Shown here in pieces: positions 36,153-43,944 of a DNA stretch of 64,000 nt. The notes beneath the pieces were generated by a model. That model did no database searches, was not told the DNA's origin, and saw nothing but the letters and a program-made list of their open reading frames with translations. Source of the stretch: Myxococcaceae bacterium (lineage in GTDB: Bacteria > Myxococcota > Myxococcia > Myxococcales > Myxococcaceae); contig JAEUJQ010000077.1 in the NCBI GenBank assembly GCA_016793095.1, forward strand, positions 1-64,000, read 5' to 3'. The first letter of the stretch is position 1. Each line of letters starts with the position of its first letter. The position numbers and the translations under genes were made by a program.

Positions 36153-36518
36153 ATGAGTGACGCGAAGCTGGTCGGGGCCTGGCGGGTGCTCGACCCTGAG
36201 GAGGCCGTGCGCGTGCGCCTCGAGGCGGCCGTCGTGGAGCGCTGGGAGGCGCGGTCGCGCTCGCTCGTCACGGAGTGGTTCGACCTGCTGCGCGCGCGGC
36301 CTCTCGTGAACGGCGCGTGGGCGCTGGCGGCGCTGCTCACGGTGCTGGTGGCGACGCCGGTCGGGGCGTTGGCCGGGCTGGCGCCGCGCGCGATGGCCGG
36401 GCGCGTGACGAGTCGGGCCGCCGAGCCGGCGAGGGGCCTCGCGAAGGCGCTCGGGGCTGGCGCGGGCGAAGTCAGGCGTCCAGGACCGCGGACCAGATTG
36501 AACGGCGCGTCGGGGTGT
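36153..36518 (+). pseudogene. Truncated membrane regulator (putative anti-sigma), 3' end lost
   Basis: The frame from the ATG at 36153 (MSDAKLVGAWRVLDPEEAVR) encodes a ~50-residue cytoplasmic part and one TM helix (ALAALLTVLVATPVGALAGLA), the layout expected of an anti-sigma partner for the preceding ECF gene. After about 36470 the protein turns to low-complexity sequence and the frame runs without a stop through the opposite-strand HNH gene to 37061, which is not plausible as coding. I conclude the 3' end was replaced when the HNH-containing DNA arrived. Confidence 0.5.
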
Positions 36519-37478
36519 TCACGCGGCGGTCCGCTCGAAGACGTGCTCGTTGTGCCACCTGAGGGCCTCCAGGTCGGGCCGATCGGCTGCGTTCCGCGGG
36601 AGAGCGACCTGGCCTTGCAGAGCGTAGTAGGCGCGACCGTTCTCCCATTCCTTCTTCAGCCGTTCGCTGACGACGAAGCGGAGCTCGGGCGTGATGGTGA
36701 CGTAGCCGCTGTCGAAGAGGCGGTGAATGTCGGCCCGCAACAAGAGGCCGTTCGTCACCTCGTGGCTCCCGCCCTCGACGCTGTAGGGCCGGATGTGCGC
36801 AGCATCGAGCGCGGGCAGCGAGTGCTCGCCGCTGACTGCACACGCTCCGTCGTACGCGGCCGTCACGGCGACGCGGAACGTGCCCTGCCCGAGCCGGGGG
36901 CGAACCAACAGCTCCGCGCCGAAGCGCGGCGCAGCTTCCGTGGGAAGGAGGACGGCGCGTCCATCAGCGACCTGGAGCTGGCTGGTACGCGCGGCGCGGG
37001 CAACGCACTCCTCCCAGATTCGTCGGCCCTCACCGAGGGTGAGGTCGTAGCCAGCGCCTGAGACGATGTTGCGCTTCCAGTCCTTCGGTTGTTCGACCCA
37101 GTCGCCCTCGGCAAAGAAGACCGGCTGAGAGACCATGATGCACCCGACGCGATGGCTCGACTCGTTCGCGCTGGTCGCGTACGCCTCCATGCGGGCGCGC
37201 ATCTCGTCGAAGGACGCCGCGCCGTTCTTCTCCTTGAACGCGTCCCAGGCGAGTCGCGGCGTCGCCTCCTCGTACCGCGCGAACAGGCCAAAGCCCGCGA
37301 TCGCGAAGTGAGGCTTCTTCAGCTTGAAGAAGAACGGAGTGCCCGGCGGTGAGCTGAACCCATGGGCCGACGGCTGCCAGAAGTTCACCTCGTCGAGTGG
37401 CTGACGCGCGCGGAGAAAGGAGAACCACGAGAAGTCGGTGGTCGCCACGTAGCCCCGCACGACGACGACGGTAGCCAC
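36519..37478 (-). CDS. HNH endonuclease with N-terminal PUA-like domain
   Basis: About 319 residues from the GTG at 37478 (upstream starts are possible). The N-terminal ~190 residues (VRGYVATTDFSWFSFLRA, LDEVNFWQPS, GTPFFFKLKKPHFAIAGFG, LAWDAFKEKNG, DWVEQPKDW) look like a PUA/SRA-type fold that in this family sits before the nuclease. The C-terminal HNH motif is intact: CAVSGEHSLPALDAAHIRPY with NGLLLRADIHRLFDSG. Such proteins resemble modification-dependent restriction enzymes. No methyltransferase is encoded nearby. Somewhat lower G+C than neighbours by eye, suggesting transfer. Confidence 0.85.
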   Translation of the reverse strand: MATVVVVRGYVATTDFSWFSFLRARQPLDEVNFWQPSAHGFSSPPGTPFFFKLKKPHFAIAGFGLFARYEEATPRLAWDAFKEKNGAASFDEMRARMEAYATSANESSHRVGCIMVSQPVFFAEGDWVEQPKDWKRNIVSGAGYDLTLGEGRRIWEECVARAARTSQLQVADGRAVLLPTEAAPRFGAELLVRPRLGQGTFRVAVTAAYDGACAVSGEHSLPALDAAHIRPYSVEGGSHEVTNGLLLRADIHRLFDSGYVTITPELRFVVSERLKKEWENGRAYYALQGQVALPRNAADRPDLEALRWHNEHVFERTAA

Positions 37479-37566
37479 TTCCCTGCTGCAGGGCGAGCAA
37501 CCGCCCACAGAATGTCGATGGGGCCCGTCCGTCGGGACGGCTATGGTTTCCGACCGGAGGTCACTC

Positions 37567-38472
37567 ATGCACCGCATCACCGCTGCGCTCGTCCCGTTGC
37601 TGCCGCTCCTCGCTCACGCCGAGTACCCCGCGCCTGCCGCGAAGACGCAGGGAGCTCCCGACCGCGCCGCCATCGTCGTCGGGGTGGTGGCCTCACAGAC
37701 GACCGACTCGGCGAAGGCCCAGGCCGCCGCGCTGTCGGGGTTCGTCGGCCAGGCCGTGCGGGAGACGGCGGTCTCGCGCGTGTACCCCGACCAGGAAGCG
37801 CTCGCCCTCGCCGTCGCGAAGGGTGACGTCGACTACGCGTTGATGGGCCCGCTCGCCTACCTGCGCATCGACCCGAAGGCCCACGCCCAGCTCGTCTTCC
37901 GCACCATCCGCAACGGGCGGCCGACCTACCGCTCGGTGCTCTTCGCCCCGGTGAAGAAGACGAAGACGACGCTCGAGACGATTCGCAAGGGCGTCGGCCT
38001 CAAGGTGGCGTGGGTCGAGCCGTCGAGCGCCTCGGGCTACCTGCTCGCCAAGGCCCACCTGCTGCGCTCAGGCATCAACCCGGCGCAGGTCTTCACCGTG
38101 CAGGACTTCCTCGGCTCGCACGACGCGGTCTGCAAGGCGGTGGCGGCCGGCAAGTACGACGTCGGCGCCACCTACAGCGACCCGAACCCCGCGGCGCTGC
38201 GCATCTCGGGCTGCGAGGAGTCGCTCGGCAAAGACCTCGTGAAGGTGACGCCCGTGTCCGTCACCGACGAGGTGCCCAACGACGTGCTGGTGGCGGCGCC
38301 GCACGTGAAGCGCGAGAAGCTCGAGCTGCTGCGCGCGGCAGGCAAGTCGGCCCCGGGCTCCGAGGCCGGAAAAGAAGGGCTGCGCGCCGCGTTCCTCGCC
38401 GAAGGCACCACCGACATCACCGACGGAGACTTCGAGCCGGTGCGAAAGGCCCTCGAGGCCTTCGCGCCCTGA
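37567..38472 (+). CDS. PhnD-like periplasmic binding protein
   Basis: The 301-aa protein starts at the ATG at 37567 preceded by GGAGG. Signal peptide 1-18 (LVPLLPLLAHA). The mature part matches phosphate/phosphite/phosphonate-binding proteins: DVDYALMGPLAYLRI, VWVEPSSASGYLLAKAHL, FTVQDFLGSHDAVCKAVAAGKYDVGATY, DVLVAAPHVKREKLELLRA. No ABC permease or ATPase genes follow, so it may act as a sensor protein for the transmembrane kinase encoded next rather than in uptake. Ligand unknown. Confidence 0.88.
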   Translation: MHRITAALVPLLPLLAHAEYPAPAAKTQGAPDRAAIVVGVVASQTTDSAKAQAAALSGFVGQAVRETAVSRVYPDQEALALAVAKGDVDYALMGPLAYLRIDPKAHAQLVFRTIRNGRPTYRSVLFAPVKKTKTTLETIRKGVGLKVAWVEPSSASGYLLAKAHLLRSGINPAQVFTVQDFLGSHDAVCKAVAAGKYDVGATYSDPNPAALRISGCEESLGKDLVKVTPVSVTDEVPNDVLVAAPHVKREKLELLRAAGKSAPGSEAGKEGLRAAFLAEGTTDITDGDFEPVRKALEAFAP

Positions 38473-38527
38473 GCCGGCGGCTTTCGTTGCGTCGCTGCGC
38501 CGTCCGCGTCAGAAACCCGGGCTGCGC

Positions 38528-40507
38528 ATGTCCCCCTCCGCCCGGAAGCTCATCGCGGTCGCTCTGGTCGTCGGCGCGCTCGCCGTCGCGGCGGTGCTCT
38601 CGGCGCAGCACCGCCGGCACCTGGTGGACGCGGGGCGAGCGCAGGCCGCGGCCGCCGCCGAGCGCGCGTGGGACGAACGCGCCCAGGCCCTCGGAGGGCT
38701 GACGGCGCCGATGGCCGAGCGCGCCCGCCTGGTCGCCAGCCTCGAGAACTTCCAGGGCATCCTCAAGGCCACCACCAGCCAGTCGGACCTGAAGGAGCTC
38801 GCCAACACCCTCGCCGACGCGCTCGAGCACGAGAGCTGGCTGCGCACACCCGTCGCCGGTACCGCGACGACCTTCTTCCTCGGCAAACACCTCGTCAGCA
38901 GCCAGACGCCCGCGCTGGCCAGCCGCTTCGAGCGGCTCCTCGAGGGCGCAGACCTCGCGCCGGCCGGAGCGCTGGTCGCCCAGGACGGGAAGGCGTGGCT
39001 GCTCGCCCTGGCGCGGACGAAGACCGAGAACCTGAGCGGCGAGCCGGCCTTCGTCGGCCTCGCGCGAGAGCTCACGACGGCCGACCTGGGAACGTTGCCC
39101 GCAGGCGTCGCGGTGAGCCTCGTCGTCGAGGACCGCACGAGGGAGGCCATCACCACGGGGAGCGCCGAGGGGGTGGCGAGTCTGCAGCGCCGGCGCACCT
39201 CGAAGGTGCAGGACGAGTCGGGCTGCTGCGTCGTGAAGGACCTCGAGCCGGGGCTGTCGCTCGCCGTGTTCCGCGACCCGTCCCCCGAGCGCACCGCGGC
39301 CGAAGCCGAGGCGTCGCGGGCGCAGTGGCCGCGCTTCGGCGTGGCGGCGGGCCTCTCGCTGGTGGTGGCGGCGCTCCTGGTCTTCACCGGACGGCGCAGC
39401 AGGGACGACGAGGCCCGCGACGCGCTGCTCCGCGAGACCCAGGCGCAGCTCCGCCAGTCGCACGAGGTGCTGCAGAAGCTCTCGACGGGCGCCTTCGCGA
39501 CGCAGGCGGCGAACGCGCCTGGCCTGGCGGCGCTGGATGACGGCCTCGGGGCCACGCAGGCCTCGGCCCAGTCCTCGCGCTACGAAGTCATCGCCCCGCT
39601 GGGCGAGGGCGGCATGGCGAGGGTCTCCGTCGCGGTCGCGCGCGGTGCCGAGGGCTTCAAGCGCACCTTCGTCGTCAAGCGCCTCAAGGCCGAGCACGCC
39701 GGCAACCAGGAACTGGTGAACCAGTTCATCGACGAGGCGCGGCTGGGCGCGTCGCTGGTGCACTCCAACATCGTGCCGGTGTTCGACTTCGGCCGTGACG
39801 CCGAGGGCTACTACCTCGCGCAGGAGTACATCCTCGGGCGCTCCGTCGAGGCGCTGGTGGAGGCGGCGGTGCGCGCCTCGGGCCGCCCCCCCGCGCCGGC
39901 CCTCATCGCCGCCATCGGCCAGGAGGCGCTCAAGGCCATCGCCTACGCGCACACCCGCACCGACGCCGCAGGGAAGCCGGCGGGCCTGGTGCACCGCGAC
40001 GTCTCACCGGCCAACCTCATGGTGTCGCAGCGCGGCGAGGTGAAGCTGCTCGACTTCGGCATCGTGAAGAGCGCCGACCGGGTGACGAAGACGCAGGCCG
40101 GCATGGTGAAGGGCAACCTCTTCTTCATGTCGCCCGAGCAGGCGCGCGCCCTCGAGGTGGACTTCCGCAGCGACCTCTTCTCGCTGGGCATGGTGCTGGC
40201 CTTCGCCGCGTTGGGGCGCACGCTGTACCAGGGGGACTCGGTGCTCGAGCTGATGAACCGGGCCGCCGTCGGCCCGACGGCCGCCGACCTCGACGTCGTG
40301 CGCGCAGGCGTCGGGCCGTTCGCCGGGTTCCTCGAGAAGGCGCTCGCGGTGGACCCGGCGCTGAGGTTCCAGACGGCCGCCGAGATGGCGTCGGCGCTCG
40401 CCCAGGCGGTGCCCGCCGCGCCTGCGATGGAGCTCGAGGCGCTGATGCGAACGCTCTTTCAGGCCGAGCTCGAATCCGAACGCCGGCGGTTTTCGGAGAA
40501 GGCCTGA
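38528..40507 (+). CDS. Transmembrane Ser/Thr protein kinase with periplasmic sensor
   Basis: The 659-aa protein has TM1 near residues 8-26, a ~240-residue periplasmic domain, TM2 near 271-289 (FGVAAGLSLVVAALLVFTG), a short coiled linker, then a Hanks-type kinase from about residue 350: G-loop LGEGGMARVSVA, Lys at VVKRLK (~383), HRDVSPANLM (~488), DFGIVKS (~507), and APE-like MSPEQARA. Catalytic residues look intact, so it should be active. The periplasmic part resembles no named sensor by eye. Probably responds to a periplasmic signal, perhaps relayed by the adjacent PhnD-like protein. Confidence 0.92.
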   Translation: MSPSARKLIAVALVVGALAVAAVLSAQHRRHLVDAGRAQAAAAAERAWDERAQALGGLTAPMAERARLVASLENFQGILKATTSQSDLKELANTLADALEHESWLRTPVAGTATTFFLGKHLVSSQTPALASRFERLLEGADLAPAGALVAQDGKAWLLALARTKTENLSGEPAFVGLARELTTADLGTLPAGVAVSLVVEDRTREAITTGSAEGVASLQRRRTSKVQDESGCCVVKDLEPGLSLAVFRDPSPERTAAEAEASRAQWPRFGVAAGLSLVVAALLVFTGRRSRDDEARDALLRETQAQLRQSHEVLQKLSTGAFATQAANAPGLAALDDGLGATQASAQSSRYEVIAPLGEGGMARVSVAVARGAEGFKRTFVVKRLKAEHAGNQELVNQFIDEARLGASLVHSNIVPVFDFGRDAEGYYLAQEYILGRSVEALVEAAVRASGRPPAPALIAAIGQEALKAIAYAHTRTDAAGKPAGLVHRDVSPANLMVSQRGEVKLLDFGIVKSADRVTKTQAGMVKGNLFFMSPEQARALEVDFRSDLFSLGMVLAFAALGRTLYQGDSVLELMNRAAVGPTAADLDVVRAGVGPFAGFLEKALAVDPALRFQTAAEMASALAQAVPAAPAMELEALMRTLFQAELESERRRFSEKA

Positions 40508-41586
40508 TGCGCGCGTTGGTCCTCTCTGGCCTGTTCACCGTCGTCGCGGCGTGTCAGCCCGCGCCCGGCCCGGCGGCGAAGGTGTGGACGCCGCGGGAGT
40601 ACTTCGCGAAGCGCACCGTCACCGAGCCCGTGTTCGGCGGCTGGGCGCCGGCCGACCTGCTCGTCGAGGCAGGCCAGCGCATTCCCTTCTCGACGCGCAC
40701 GCAGGCGATGGGCGAGGGCCTCACCGTCTTCCCCGGCGTCTCGGCGGGGCGCGCCGTGGGCTTCGTCATCACCGACATCTGGCAGGACCACCCGGACCCG
40801 TGGGTCCAGCCGGTGTGGATGCCCGCGACGCCGGGCACGCCGCCGGTCCGGAGGCGGGACGTCAACACCATCTTCCCCGTCGGGCTCGACTCCACCTTCT
40901 ACTCACCCTGGTGGCGCGCGCAGCTGGTGCCCGTGTCAGACGAGGACGCCGCCACCCTCACCTCGGCGCGCGCGGTGTTGCGTCACGAGAGCGCCTTCGT
41001 CGATGGGCCGCTCGTGCTGTGCCCCATCATCTCGCCCTCGACCGTGCGCGTCGCAGCCGACGGCACCGGCGCCACCCGGCACCCGCTCACCGGCGCGCTG
41101 CTGGTGTCGCCGGAGCCCTCGACGGCGTGGGTCGAAGGCGTCGAGACGCCGTACCTGTCCTTCGGACCTGGCCTCGCCCCGCTCGAGGGGCAGCTCGTCG
41201 CCGAGGCGGAGCTGTTCGTCTTCACGCAGGGCGGTGCGGCGTTGCCCGTCGCCGCGGTGCTTCCTGACGACGCGCGGGGCCGCGCCTTTCTGCGGAGGGT
41301 CGAGGTGCCGCTGCCGGAAGGCGCCGCCGTCTTCGTCCCGTCGAACCGCCCCGACCTCGCGGCGCGCCTCGGGCCGCTCGCGCCCACCGTGAGCCCCGCG
41401 CTCGACAGCTTCCCCGAGTACGCCCTGCGCGTCGCGCGCAAGCCCGACTGCTTCCAGGCTGGCTTCCCTGCGTCGTGTGACTGGCTCGACTCGCCGGCGA
41501 AGCTGCGCACGCTCCCGCCCTTCGACACGCAGGTGCGGCGCGCCGTGGTGGTGACGGCGCCCACGCTGCTCGAGAGGACGCCATGA
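40507..41586 (+). CDS. Hypothetical lipoprotein in the kinase/cupredoxin cluster
   Basis: The 359-aa protein starts at the ATG overlapping the kinase stop (TGATG). Lipobox VVAAC (Cys16). The mature part has no recognised domain; conserved-looking stretches include VWTPREYFAKRTVTEPVFGG, FVITDIWQDHPDPWVQPVW, GLDSTFYSPWWRAQLVPV, and a CFQAGFPASCDWLD Cys pair near the C-terminus. His/Trp-rich stretches could bind metal; inference only. It overlaps the next gene by ATGA, so it belongs to one polycistron with the barrel and cupredoxin genes. Confidence 0.78.
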   Translation: MRALVLSGLFTVVAACQPAPGPAAKVWTPREYFAKRTVTEPVFGGWAPADLLVEAGQRIPFSTRTQAMGEGLTVFPGVSAGRAVGFVITDIWQDHPDPWVQPVWMPATPGTPPVRRRDVNTIFPVGLDSTFYSPWWRAQLVPVSDEDAATLTSARAVLRHESAFVDGPLVLCPIISPSTVRVAADGTGATRHPLTGALLVSPEPSTAWVEGVETPYLSFGPGLAPLEGQLVAEAELFVFTQGGAALPVAAVLPDDARGRAFLRRVEVPLPEGAAVFVPSNRPDLAARLGPLAPTVSPALDSFPEYALRVARKPDCFQAGFPASCDWLDSPAKLRTLPPFDTQVRRAVVVTAPTLLERTP

Positions 41587-42893
41587 GGGCGCTCGTCGTG
41601 TTCGCGCTCGCGGCGGCGACGGTGGCCCGGGCGCAGTCACCCGATGGCGGCGTCGAGGACGACGTCCTCGTGCCGGACGACGAAGTGGGCGGCGGCTACA
41701 CGCCCGACGAGGCGCAGGCGCACGAGCCGCTGCGCTTCACCGGCTACCTCGACGTCGGCTTCGCGAAGGCGACCGGCAACGGCTCCAGCTTCCTCGCCAA
41801 CGACAGGCGCGCGCCGCTCGACTACGGGAGCGACCCGTTCGCGCCCGCGGTGAACTCCCGCGGCGAGGTGGCCTCGGCGGACCCGGGCGGCCGCTTCACC
41901 AACGGCTTCATGCCGCGCTCGGTCGGCCTGGGCGCGACGCCTTCCTTCCTCCTCAACACGGTGTCGGCCGACGTGCGCTTCCAGCCGCGCGCGGCGCCCC
42001 TCTTCTTCTTCGCGCGCGTGCAGGTGATGCCGCGGCTGCTGCCCACGGGAGACGTCACCCGGCTCGAGCTGCAGCAGGCGTTCGGCCGCTACTCGCCCTT
42101 CAAGACGGCCGAGCTCGCGCTCTTCCTCGGGCGCTTCGACTCGGTGTTCGGCATCGAGTACCTCGAGAACGAGGCGAACCTGCGCCTGGGCATCACCCCG
42201 TCACTCATCGCGAGGTACACGACGGGCCACGGTCTGGGCGCCAAGGCCTTCTACCGGGTGCAGTTGCCGGCGCTCTGGTCGGCGCTGAGCCTCAATGTCG
42301 CGGCCACCACCAACGGCACCCGCATCGAGGCGCTGGTGCCGGTCAGCGCGAGCCTCACCGGGGCCGTCGTGGGCAGCGCGCGCGCCGGCTACGAGCTCAA
42401 CCTGCAGAAGGTGCAGCTCAAGGCCGGGGTGAGCGGCCTCTACGGCCCGCGCAACGACGTGCGGCTCGGCGCGGCGCGGCAGCTCGCGGTGGCCGGCGAC
42501 GTCCGCGTGAACGCGTATGGAGTCTCCCTGGCGGGCGAGCTGATGCACCTGGTGGACGAGCGCGGCCCGGTGGCCGGCAAGGTGACGGGGACGACGACGG
42601 CAGAGCTCGCTTCCCGCTTCGTGGTGACGGGCGGCTGGGTGCGCGCGGGCTACACGCTGCCGTGGACGAGCCAGGCCTTCACCGGCGCCACCGTCTACGT
42701 CCGCTACGACCGCCGCCAGGGGCAGTTCGAGGGCTTCCCGGTGCTCGTGACGGACCGCCTCACCGCGGGCGTCCGCGTGGACCTCTGGGAGGTGCTGGCG
42801 CTCAAGGCCGAGGTGCTGCTCAACCGCGAGCTCGCCGGCGCTCCCGACGTCGCCAACGACGTCTTCACCTCTTCTGCCGTCTTCACCTGGTGA
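41583..42893 (+). CDS. Outer-membrane beta-barrel (porin-like) protein
   Basis: The 436-aa protein has an N-terminal signal peptide (LVVFALAAATVARA). The rest is alternating hydrophobic/polar strands with turns, e.g. RFTGYLDVGFAKATGNG, VSADVRFQPRAAPLFFFARVQ, GLGAKAFYRVQLPALW and SQAFTGATVYVRYDRRQGQFEGF, consistent with a porin or OprB-like barrel; the final residue is aromatic (VFTW), as expected for barrel assembly. Co-directional and overlapping with the lipoprotein gene, and 6 bp before the cupredoxin gene. Substrate unknown. Confidence 0.82.
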   Translation: MRALVVFALAAATVARAQSPDGGVEDDVLVPDDEVGGGYTPDEAQAHEPLRFTGYLDVGFAKATGNGSSFLANDRRAPLDYGSDPFAPAVNSRGEVASADPGGRFTNGFMPRSVGLGATPSFLLNTVSADVRFQPRAAPLFFFARVQVMPRLLPTGDVTRLELQQAFGRYSPFKTAELALFLGRFDSVFGIEYLENEANLRLGITPSLIARYTTGHGLGAKAFYRVQLPALWSALSLNVAATTNGTRIEALVPVSASLTGAVVGSARAGYELNLQKVQLKAGVSGLYGPRNDVRLGAARQLAVAGDVRVNAYGVSLAGELMHLVDERGPVAGKVTGTTTAELASRFVVTGGWVRAGYTLPWTSQAFTGATVYVRYDRRQGQFEGFPVLVTDRLTAGVRVDLWEVLALKAEVLLNRELAGAPDVANDVFTSSAVFTW

Positions 42894-42899
42894 CCGACG

Positions 42900-43901
42900 A
42901 TGACGAACGTGCTCGTGCTGATGTTGCTCGCCGCGCCGAAGGGGGCTCCCGACGGGGGGCTCGCGGTGCTCGGGGAAGCGCTGCCGCTCGCCCTGCTCGT
43001 GAAGACGCCCGAGGAGCTCTCGTACAAGGCGATGACGGAGCGCCAGTATCTGCAGGTGACGCTCCTCGTCGGCGCGAAGGCCGCGTGGGACCGGGGAGAC
43101 TTCGCGACGGCGGCGACGAAGTGGGAGGCGGTGCTGCGGCTGCCCGAGCTTCCCGGTGACGTGCGGCAGGCGGCCGAGAGCTTCGGGAAGGTGGCGAGGG
43201 AGCGCGCTGGCGGTCAGGCGTCGAGCCTGCCGGCGCTCCCGGCGGGGGAGCGGGAGCCCACCGTCACCATCATGCCGATGGAGCCCGAGGCGCCGAAGGC
43301 CACCGCGGTCGCCGTCACCGGGCTCGTGTCAGGTGGTGGCACGCACGGCCCCGGCGGCGCCGTCATCGTGCTGCGCCGCGTGGGTGGCGCGACGCCGAAG
43401 CCACGCCCGTCTCGCGTGCGGGCGGTGGTGCAGAAGGACAAGCGCTTCATGCCCCACGTGCTCGCCGTGCCCGTCGGCGCGACGGTGGAGTTCCGCAACG
43501 AGGACGACTTCTTCCACAACGTCTTCTCCATCTCGAAGCCCAACGACTTCGACCTCGGGCTCTACAAGTCGGGCGCCCTGCGGGAGCAGGTCTTCTCGAC
43601 GCCCGGCCCGGTGCACCTGCTGTGCAACATCCACTCGTCGATGAACGGGTGGCTCTACGTGTCGGACTCGCCGTGGTTCGCGCAGGCCGACGCGACGGGG
43701 CGCTTCACCGTGAAGAACGTGCCGCCGGGCCAGTGGGAGGCCGAGGTGTGGCACGAGTGGGCGAGCCAGAGCCTCAAGCAGGTGGTGACGGTGGCGCCGG
43801 GCATGGCCGAGCTCGCGTTCTCAATCGACGGTGACCGCCGCGCGCCCGCGTTCGTGCCCGACAAGTCCGGCAAGCCGCGGCAGCCGCAGCTCGGGTACTG
43901 A
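42900..43901 (+). CDS. Cupredoxin-like secreted protein
   Basis: The 333-aa protein has a short signal (VLVLMLLAAP). Residues ~160-250 are a plastocyanin/azurin-type cupredoxin: VPVGATVEFRNEDDFFHNVFS carries the His ligand, and LLCNIHSSMNGWLYV supplies Cys, His and Met, a complete type-1 copper set. A carboxypeptidase-regulatory-like domain follows (TGRFTVKNVPPGQWEAEVWH). The N-terminal helical part (KAAWDRGDFATAATKWEAVLRL) looks TPR-like. Likely a periplasmic electron carrier or copper-binding sensor. It closes the PhnD-kinase-barrel cluster. Confidence 0.85.
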   Translation: MTNVLVLMLLAAPKGAPDGGLAVLGEALPLALLVKTPEELSYKAMTERQYLQVTLLVGAKAAWDRGDFATAATKWEAVLRLPELPGDVRQAAESFGKVARERAGGQASSLPALPAGEREPTVTIMPMEPEAPKATAVAVTGLVSGGGTHGPGGAVIVLRRVGGATPKPRPSRVRAVVQKDKRFMPHVLAVPVGATVEFRNEDDFFHNVFSISKPNDFDLGLYKSGALREQVFSTPGPVHLLCNIHSSMNGWLYVSDSPWFAQADATGRFTVKNVPPGQWEAEVWHEWASQSLKQVVTVAPGMAELAFSIDGDRRAPAFVPDKSGKPRQPQLGY

Positions 43902-43944
43902 CCGCGCGCTTTGACTTCGGGGTGGGGCGGCTCCTGGCGCGGAA

